Shown here: positions 56,571 through 64,000 of the stretch, in pieces | Position numbering within the stretch: the first letter of the stretch is position 1 | Layout: every line of letters begins with the position of its first letter | NCBI GenBank assembly: GCA_001972305.1 | Contig: BDDD01001471.1 | Coordinates: forward strand, 100,277 to 164,276 | DNA length: 64,000 nt | Direction of reading: 5' to 3' | Origin: Cephalotus follicularis | Lineage: Eukaryota > Streptophyta > Magnoliopsida > Oxalidales > Cephalotaceae | The notes under the pieces: model-generated | The model's database searches: none | The model's input: the letters and a program-made list of their open reading frames with translations, nothing else | What the model was told of the DNA's origin: nothing | Program-made: the position numbers and the translations under genes

Positions 56571-57715
56571 TGGAGGTTTCCTTATTTAACGATGCGAAAC
56601 GATCCCGATACATGTTAGGGTGCATTTGAGCATTTGTATGCATTGCATATACACTGTTTACTGCATGTTTGGTTACTATTTGTAAATTGTTTATGATTTC
56701 TAAAACTATTATATTTAGAGTTGCATATGTGAAATCGGAATGCGCCTTTTTTAGTATGAAAATATGTATTGACTAATAACGTATTTTCGAACGAACTGGA
56801 AAGAGATTTCCACTACTGAATTGTTAAGTATTTTCTATCCATTAGAAATACATATTTCAAATATTATCACTTCCAAAATATTTGAAAATGAACTGCCTGT
56901 TGTCGATCTAAACGATCATCATTGTACTGTTTACTGCACTGTTTACTGTTTTGATTCATTGCTTGCTTTGTGAATTCCCTGTGGTTGTGCTTGAGCCACT
57001 GGTTGCATGGCAGAGACTGCCAGTGCCGGCTAGTGGTAGGGTTGACCTAGGGGCCAGGAGTTGGCTAGGTGACTCACTGTACTGTAATGTTGCCTCGTTT
57101 GGTTGCCTGGAGTAGGGACCGAAGTGGGAGTGAACGTGGGGACAGGAGTTGGCGACATTACACATACAGCCTGACTGTTGTGGTCCTTTTATAAACTTAC
57201 TGTACTGCTTGTTGGTCCTTTTCGAACATTACTGTGCCTGTTGATGTAACACTAGCCGGGTTATTACTGTACTGTTATTGCTTACATATATTTTTCATAT
57301 ATATGTACCCACTGTTATTTTTACTGAACTGCTAAAATATTTATATCTTTTTCATATATATATAAACCGGTATTTCCTGCACTGCATCATTTATGCATAC
57401 ATTACATGACATGCATTTAATGTTTATCCCGAGCTACTTTTATAACTTAGCCGAGTGAGGACAAAGGCTAACTCCCTACTTTACAGATTGATGCAGTGGA
57501 CCGATTGGACTGGCATGGATGAAGAATAAGTCGTTATGTTGTTATTGTTCTTGGTTTTACTTATTCTAAGTTGTAATAAATTGTTTTGCCAAAGGATTTT
57601 TGATGTATTGTACTTATGGCTTTTTAACGATGGGTTGTATTATTTGTTTTATGGTTCACGCTCCGTTTTGTGGGCTCTTAACAATGACAAATTTTTTTTG
57701 GGTAGCGTGCAGTAT

Positions 57716-60025
57716 TGTAACGCCCCCGATCCGAGCCCACTTTATCTCAAAGCGAACCTCGGGGTCGGTGCGTTACATGGGTGTGACCTTTGACCGTCAA
57801 ATCATTTAATCATTTAACGATCCATTTCATATCATTTAATCTTAACTTAGATCTAAAACCTAACATTATTACTCAATAACTTCACAGGATCACATATGCT
57901 TACATCTTTGAAACACCAATTTCAAAATGTCATATTCTCATTATCATGATCATTTCTAATTCCTTTACATTTATACATCACTTAACATGTAACCTTTCAC
58001 AGCGGAAAACATAACTTATTAGATCATAAAAAAATCATATACTCACCTTTACTATTAACTTCTCATACCCTCACGTATGTTCAATAACTCTTGATATCAT
58101 CATCTTACATAAAAACATCATAACCTAAAGCATTCATTTATATACATTCACATCTTTACATCGTCTATCATAAAACATTACACAGCGGAAAAAATGAACT
58201 TATGACATTAAAACCAAATGTACAAAACATCATAGCATAACATACTTCCTTTCCTTACACTTCTTTTACTAACTTCCTCTAAAACTCGCAATTCCACGTT
58301 CAACAATTCCTGGAAGATTTGTTTGAAAACAAGACATTGAAAGGAGTGAGCTTTAAAGAACTCATTAAGTAACATAGTCATAAAATGTTATCGAAATCCA
58401 TTGTTTTTGATAAACTTTATCAAAACATTTCCAGTTCATACATTTCGAAACATCTTTGAAAATCATCTTCTAGTTTTATAAAACCAGAACATTTTACTAT
58501 GAAAATACACTTTTCTGATAACTTTCGTAAAATCTTAACTCAAATGCATTCATAAAACATTTCTCTTCATTTGAGTACTTAACTCAAATGCATTCATAAA
58601 ACATCATTGTAAAACATTTCTAAAACTTGTTTCTCATGTGGAAACATTCATTTCATTTCATTTCACAATCATAAAACATTTCTCATCACTTTGAGTAATT
58701 AACTCAAAAACCTTTATAAAACAGCATTGCATAACTTTTCTAAAATAGATATTTCATATATAAATAATCACTTTCATAGAAAACTTAAAACATAAACATT
58801 AAAGTAGAAATCTTTACAGAAAGCTCAAGATCATAAAAATTGGTTGAGAATCGAATCCGTTATGAATTTTTGAAAGTGGCTGGTTCCATATGAAAATAAG
58901 GCATGAGCAGTAAAATGAAACATTGATTCTCATCAAGAATTTGAAAGAATGTCGATATGCATAAACATAACAGTTAAAGTAGACATCTTGAAGTTTCCAA
59001 AACATTAAACCATTCAAAATTTCATCAAGAAATGAGCAAGATATGAATAAAACTATCTGCTACATAATTTGGAAGTAAAACAGAGGAAACTTTGATGAAA
59101 AATGGGTATACAATCTCCTTACCCCACTTTGATCTCCTTCTCTCTTGCTCTCCCACGAATTCTCCTCTCCAAACCCAGCAGAAAAACTAACCTTTATCAG
59201 ATAAAACCATACCCATATATATAGGAAAGACAAGCTTGGAGGCCAAGCTTGGATGGTGTCATCCATAACCTCACCCAAGTGAGGTGTCCCCTTAGCAGCC
59301 CATGTGCTCATTTCCTCCAATCCAGATGATGACACCTGCCCTTTAGCCACAAAATATCATAAGACTTTATTTCCTTGCTTGCCATGTGTCCCTCAATCCA
59401 TTAATTCCTCCACAATTGTCATAAAACTTAGAATTCTGTAACTGAAACAGGGCAAAGCGTCGACTCTTTAGTTAAAGCGTCGTCGGTCACGGGCTTATCC
59501 TGAGTTCTTCAACTTACTTCCTGACTAAAGCGCTGGCGCTTTCCTACAAAGCGTTGCCACTTTAAGTCTCATCCAGGTCAAGTAAAACACTTGATCTTCA
59601 AAGCGTCGTCCGTTAAACTTGAAGCGCTGGCGCTTAACTTCAAAGCGCCGCCGCTTACGTCCAAGCGTCGTCGATTAGAGGCACTTGTCCAATTTGATAT
59701 CGCACTGGTTTAAAGCGCCGTTATGAGGGGCCAAAGCGTCGCCCGTTACTACCCAAGCGTCGACGCTTGAAGTGGAACTATCGTCGCTTAAGACAGTTTA
59801 ACTTCTCATCACTTAGCCAAATTCCATTTTCTTCCAGGGGCGCTGCCCCCGAGCCCTTGCCCGCTGACCGAGCAGCGGGACCCCCCATCCGCTCACCGGG
59901 GACCGGAACCCCCGAACCCCCCGAGCTTAGGGTCAAACTATGGGTCCCTTGTAGAATTTGTCAACTACACAATAACAATCATAGTTCCATAAATAAACTC
60001 TTTAATGAAAATTAGGGTCATTACA
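57716..60025 (-). mobile_element. EL11: solo LTR in EL10 LTR
   Basis: Ends are TGTAACGCCCCCG and TAGGGTCATTACA, with target duplication AGTAT (57711-57715, 60026-60030). Orientation is minus: a TATA box CCTATATATATGGG lies on the minus strand near 59225-59212, with a donor-like GGG/GTAAGG at 59122 and a pyrimidine-rich acceptor-like site near 58311. No internal domain is present. Between 58300 and 58800 it is rich in CATAAAACATTTCT-like units. Confidence 0.85.
59452..59790. repeat. AAGCGTCGACGCTT palindrome array, EL11 U3
   Basis: About fourteen copies occur, such as AAAGCGTCGACTCTTT, AAAGCGCTGGCGCTTT, AAGCGCCGCCGCTTA and AAGCGTCGACGCTTGA. They lie upstream of the TATA box on the minus strand. 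Next to it, 59835-59930 is strongly GC rich. Confidence 0.8.
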
Positions 60026-60192
60026 AGTATGGGATGCACGTTACAAGTTTTCAGCTTATGAGTTTAATGCTTTCGCAACTGATATCATGTTTAAAAGTTT
60101 AAATTTTATGGTATTTACATGAGCTGAATTTATATGTTAATTGCCTTTACCGCTTTAATGTTGTCTTCTTGGAAAACGAGGTGTGACAAGAG

Positions 60193-60204
60193 TGGTATCC
60201 GAGC
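60193..60204 (+). other. EL10 primer binding site
   Basis: TGGTATCCGAGC differs by one base from the canonical TGGTATCAGAGC and lies four bases after the LTR end. Confidence 0.85.
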
Positions 60205-60301
60205 ATATTCCAAATATGCTTAGCTAGGAAATTTTCCTCGACAATTAATCAAGTTGTTTTCCTAAAATTGTGACTAACCATCATCCTTCTTAAAGAAACT
60301 A

Positions 60302-61183
60302 ATGGACCGAAGGAGAACACGTGCTAGGGCTAGAGCTGTTGAAGCCAATGCCCCTAGGGAAGCAAATATTCCGCAAGGAATGAATGTTCCCCAAGATGAC
60401 AGAGATCCGATGGCCCGGATTGCGGTTTATTTTCAGCAACAGATGGCCTTTAATAGGGCTAATGCGAAGGAGATGCACCAGTACTACACGCAAGCTGAGC
60501 CGCAACATAGAGCTCCCGACCACTACCCGAGAGAGGATAATAACCAGTTTGGGACAGACATTGAAAAGTTCATGAGGCTGAATCCACCCTGTTTCCGGAG
60601 GGAACTTGATGCTACTGTTGCTGAGAGATGGCTGTAGGACTTGGAGAAAATCTTTGAAGTAATAAACTGTACTGACACTCAAAATCTGAAGTTTGCTGTA
60701 TACCGTCTATGGGGTAAGGCCACTCATTGGTGGGAGATGGTCAAAGCAAAATAGGAATCACAGAGACTGGATAGCACTTGGGACAGATTCCAGAGGGAGT
60801 TCTTGGAGACTTATGTTCTTTGTATTGAATAAGAGCGACGAGAGACGAAGCCCTTGGAGTTCCGACAGGGAGAGATGACTGTGGCTGAGTATCAAGCGAG
60901 GTTCATGGAGCTCGCCAAAAATTCACCTTATCTGGTAGCTGATGAAGTGAAGAAGATACGGAGATTCCTGAGAGGTCTGCGACCGGATCTTCGATCAAGG
61001 ATTAGAGCTATGGAACTAGGGACTTTTTTGGAGGTTTCTCAGAAAGCAAGAATACTAGAGACAATATCCAGTGAAGACCGGGCTGGGAGAGCTCGCGCAT
61101 AGCAGAATAAACAGGGTCCTACACAGTCCTGACCAGCATCGTCGAAATGGAAAAATGGTGGTTCTCCGGCGAAGTCGTCTAAG
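60302..61183 (+). pseudogene. EL10 gag
   Basis: Gag starts at ATG 60302 (MDRRRTRARARAVEANAPRE), 114 bases after the LTR, and includes RIAVYFQQQMAFNRANA, NQFGTDIEKFMRLNPP, NLKFAVYRLWGKATHWW, GEMTVAEYQARFMELAKNSP and KKIRRFLRGLRPDLRSRIRA. The reading frame is continuous with no frameshift but has stops at 60635, about 60750, about 60830, 61100 and one further on. It breaks off near 61183 before the zinc knuckles. Confidence 0.9.
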
Positions 61184-61189
61184 AACAAG

Positions 61190-61262
61190 TCTCAACTTAG
61201 TACCCAATGCTTCTTGCAAGCTCTGCCAAAATCTGGAAGTAAAACGGGGGTCTCTGTCAGAT
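61190..61262 (-). pseudogene. Gypsy integrase scrap, opposite strand
   Basis: The minus strand reads [20 protein letters not shown] followed by GTKLRL, the conserved region between the second Asp and the Glu of gypsy integrases. It is about 75 bases long and lies head-on against the broken end of the EL10 gag. Confidence 0.65.
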
Positions 61263-62563
61263 ACTTGTCTGGAACGCTTGGCCCACGCGCAGTGGAAGAC
61301 TTATCAATTCATACATTAGGGTTTAGGGTCGCTTAACTTTAACTTTTCACCAATAGATTAATCCCCAAGCAATGGGATGCTCTAATCTAAGTCTTAATTG
61401 CACCAATGAGTGCCAAGGAACCATAATTGAACAACCAATCAAACCAAACCCAAAACCAAGCATAGGGCAAAATGGCTCGAAACATTAAGGTTGCCATAAA
61501 CCCTAGAAATGGACTCCAAACATAGGCTCACAAGAAAACACACAAAACCCTAGACTACAGTCCAATCAACACATACCCTAAGGGAGGAGAAACAAAGCAA
61601 GCCATGGAGCATTAGCTAGGGTACACACACCCTACCACCCACCCACTGCCATGGTGCCAGAGAAGGGAGAAGAATAAGCGATTCTTACCAATGGTGAAGA
61701 CTCCTTCCTACAAGACAAGCTCCCTCCACTCTTTATCCCCATAAGCTCCATGCTCATCCACAAGCCACGGATGGGAGAACCAAGGATGCAAGCCAAGTGT
61801 TTAGACCTTTACTAAATCACTCTATGTGTAGATAACATGCAGTGTACAAGTTATCTCCACCTATAATGACCTTTGAATGTTGAAAGGAGGCTTGAAAATG
61901 GCTACAAAAAGCACAAGACGACGTGGGCATCGATGTGTAGGTGATAGGCATCGATGCGTATGCAAGATGGGAGAAGAGGGCGCACGACATGGAAGAGAGA
62001 GAAAGAGAAAGACTCAAAAATTTTTGAAGAAGCTTCTGTCAAGCTTTCATAGTCAGACTTTCTCTCTCCTACTGTAACCGCGCATGAGCCTGTCTAGGCA
62101 TCAACACCATGCGTATCATATTATCTAGGCATCAACTCCATGGATAAGATGAAACAGGCGCCAAGTCTCATTTGTCTTCTAGTCGATGCGTAAAACCCAT
62201 AGCGTCAACGCGTAAACCTACTAGTTTTTAAAACGTCAATGCCATGCTCTCTATAGCGTTAACGTCCAGCGGCTTCATCCGGTTATGGCGTCGACACATG
62301 CTCTCCATGGCGTCTACATATAAAGCTACTGGTTTTTTCAGTGCTAATGCAATCTATTCGCGTCAATGCCCAGAAACTCAACCAGACATGGCGTAGATGC
62401 TTGCTCTTCATGGCGTCGACGCCTAAGAAAAAATTGCACATTCTATTCCTTTTTCAAAGCCCTTCTCAGGTAATATTTCATCTTGGCATTGCATGGACCT
62501 AAATACATCAAATGAAATACTCACTAGCAAAACAACATCTTCCATGGTGTTGTCCTTTCACTA
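61263..62563. other. Unassigned noncoding sequence with palindrome motifs
   Basis: No protein is recognised. It contains TTAGGGTTTAGGGT at 61317-61330, three TCGA motifs at 61918-61965, and about ten degenerate GCGTCGACGC motifs from 62095 to 62430 (for example GGCGTCGACGCCTAAG). The rest is probably a decayed LTR; ends and orientation are unclear. Confidence 0.4.
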
Positions 62564-64000
62564 AATGATATGTGTCCCACTAGATATCAACCTGTTCAAA
62601 GTCAGGCAGGACTCGAAAGCCTGTCGTTCTCCGGTATGATGATAAATTCCCAGGACATCCCGATTCCTGGTATGACCACTCAAACAGTACACCGACAATC
62701 AGAGCAGCCCGGTGTAAGCACAAGTCAACCCCTAGATTCGTGTATTACCACGTTTATCAATCATAGTCCGAATATCCAGACGCTCTATCCAGTCATCGGC
62801 ATATGTGTCATGTTTCCCTCGTCATACTTGGCTCTGATCACAGCCTAGGGTTTGGATGAATGTCAACCCTAGTATTATTGTGATAACTATGAATTGACGA
62901 TTGCACTGAGACTATCGGTAGACCTCCCACGGGAACCTCTCGTTCCCAGTCCACCTATGCCTGATCAAGAATTTTCAGTCTGCAAAGTACATAGATAAAT
63001 ATAGCCAGTCACCCTCAGCCCGGGTGTGACGATCCCCTATTGCGCACTCGCCCATACTTCTCAATGCAGCTCCCTCAAGACACAAAGACAACCCTTTTGC
63101 CAGCTCCTGGCTATTGCTGGGGAAGACAGAAATCAAAGTCAAGCAGTCACCACACAATGCATGCCAGCCGCTCAAGTCAAAGGAGACAACGTAGGCTATA
63201 GACCTACTAGTCACCATAGACTATACACTACTGAGACCATAGGAATCCTATTGACATTGGGTATTGACTATCCAAATAGGTTTCCTATTGGTGGGTCTAT
63301 TCAGTGTCACTCTCTCTAGCATACACCTCACATTTAGCTTTAGGGGTAAATCCAAATGGCTACGAGATAACCATCCTCCACTGCTAACCTGGGAGCAAGC
63401 TTAACATGACAAGTCTTCACGGTTCATCAATGGCCCAAAGAAAGTGAACCTATGACTTGGAACATTTGTCACAGGGAATAAGGATATCATTCTCATAGCC
63501 CTCTCAGCACGAGATCCAACCCTTTGGATGTGACATGGCACTATATGACATACAACTAATTATGAATAATTATTATGTTCCTTTAGGTTGACTAGGATGA
63601 GCCATATAGCCTTGCCAATTAAATTGAATATGCACATGAATATGAAAGGAAATCATAATTGCATAAATCAAGAGTGTTTATATAAAACGAGACATATCGT
63701 GGCAAAAAGGGACACCCCTAACTTAACAATCTCCCACTAGGCCTTATAGCCACGATGACCGATAGCCTAAGCCCATAGCACTCCGATGTCTCTCTAGAAC
63801 AGTGCTGCTCAAAGCCTTGATCAGTGGGTCTACTAAATTTGCCTCCTTGGAAACTCTCTCACGGGTAATGTCTCCTCTGACAATGATCTCTCTAAGCAGG
63901 TGATAACATCGTTGTATATACTTGAAGCGATGATGCAACCGGGGTTCTTTGGCTTGTGCAACAGCCCCATTGTTGTCACACTATACCACAACTGGACGTG
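62564..64000 (-). mobile_element. EL12: copia element end, minus strand
   Basis: On the minus strand the LTR starts TGTTAAGTTAGGGGTGTCCC at 63728, preceded by the purine tract CTAGTGGGAGAT (63740-63729). It extends left to about 62564, where ATATCA-like bases suggest the other end. RNase H lies to the right up to the window edge. Confidence 0.7.
63744..64000 (-). pseudogene. EL12 copia RNase H C-terminus
   Basis: The minus-strand translation gives CDNNGAVAQAKEPRLHHRFK (the conserved CDN region), then YIQRCYHLLREIIVRGD and NLVDPLIKALSSTV, the usual C-terminal end of copia pol, ending at the stop 63744-63746. A TAG lies just before CDN near 63984. The element continues past the window. Confidence 0.85.

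Larger units (their letters stand above)
55105..60188 (+). mobile_element. EL10 5' LTR, split by EL11
   Basis: It starts TGTAACACCCGAGATTTTTC and ends CGAGGTGTGACA. It contains a U3 palindrome array (55296-55445), CATAAAA (55723-55729), a donor-like AAAAAG/GTAGGGG (GT 55988-55989) and an intron-type palindrome array (56225-56570). The acceptor-like CTAACTCCCTACTTTACAG/ATTG has AG at 57485-57486, giving a putative intron of 1499 bases. Confidence 0.88.
55105..61183 (+). mobile_element. EL10: gypsy element with gag, truncated
   Basis: It is inserted in EL9 pol. The 5' LTR (55105-57715 and 60031-60188, split by EL11) is followed by a primer site (60193-60204) and gag (60302-61183). Downstream it is broken: an inverted integrase scrap follows at 61190. 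No 3' LTR is in the window. LTR and gag are closest to EL2 and EL3. Confidence 0.85.

Noticed and set aside
59835..59930. GC-rich frame (proline-rich) as a gene start
   Set aside because: It lies in the U3 of the EL11 solo LTR and is a short proline-rich translation of C-runs without conserved features.
1..64000. tRNA, rRNA or intact host genes
   Set aside because: No cloverleaf with A and B boxes, no ribosomal sequence and no multi-exon host protein was recognised. TGGTATCAGAGC sites are primer sites, not tRNA genes.

Overview
The window is plant nuclear DNA, probably intergenic heterochromatin of a repeat-rich flowering plant. The evidence is Ty3/gypsy pol of chromovirus (Del/Tekay-like) type with a chromodomain-like tail, a Ty1/copia element of SIRE type with an extra ORF after RNase H, primer binding sites matching initiator tRNA-Met (TGGTATCAGAGC), and long LTRs with TG...CA ends and 5-bp target duplications. 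I found no intact host gene, tRNA or rRNA. The species cannot be read from the sequence. Almost everything belongs to nested retrotransposons, named EL1-EL12 below.

Layout. (i) 1-22147: a decayed + strand gypsy pol (EL1) split inside its reverse transcriptase by EL2 (375-20174, target duplication AGTTT). EL2 has LTRs of about 3.2 kb and a gag but no pol. Its gag is split by the minus strand element EL3 (4059-9343, TAGAT), and a 6.45-kb piece (7040-13484) is tandemly repeated, giving an LTR-internal-LTR-internal-LTR structure. (ii) 22147-39700: an EL4 LTR, then an EL5-family LTR split by an EL4 solo LTR (GACAC). That solo LTR is split by a minus strand EL5 element, whose left LTR is split by the gag-only EL6 (28244-32006, AGGGG). 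(iii) 39701-45929: unclassified sequence, then EL7 (gypsy, minus) with an LTR and a decayed PR-RT-IN. (iv) 45929-61183: EL8 (copia, +), cut by EL9 (SIRE-like copia, minus), cut by EL10 (gypsy, +), whose LTR holds the solo LTR EL11 (AGTAT). (v) 61190-64000: an integrase scrap, unclassified sequence, and the LTR plus RNase H end of another copia element (EL12).

Three patterns go beyond routine repeat annotation. First, short CpG-containing palindromes with a TCGA core (AAGCGTCGACGCTT, AGACATCGACGTCT and CAGTCGACTG classes) occur in arrays in nearly every element, gypsy and copia alike, and almost only in noncoding parts. Second, at least five gypsy LTR families share a TATA-like box, a short leader, a splice-donor-like block (AG/GTAGGGG) and, 1.5-1.9 kb later, an acceptor-like block (GGCTAACCCC...CAG). 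This suggests an intron inside the LTR. One palindrome array usually sits upstream of the TATA box and another a few hundred bases after the donor. Third, the long leader of EL8 holds four hairpins with a conserved 18-nt loop (GTTTTGGCCCCCGTCAAG) and stems that differ in sequence but still pair, the classic sign of a selected RNA structure. EL9 also carries, inside its LTR, a coding-like block with a 60-residue protein repeat that may be a captured gene fragment.

All calls come from reading the sequence. No database search, alignment program or folding program was run.
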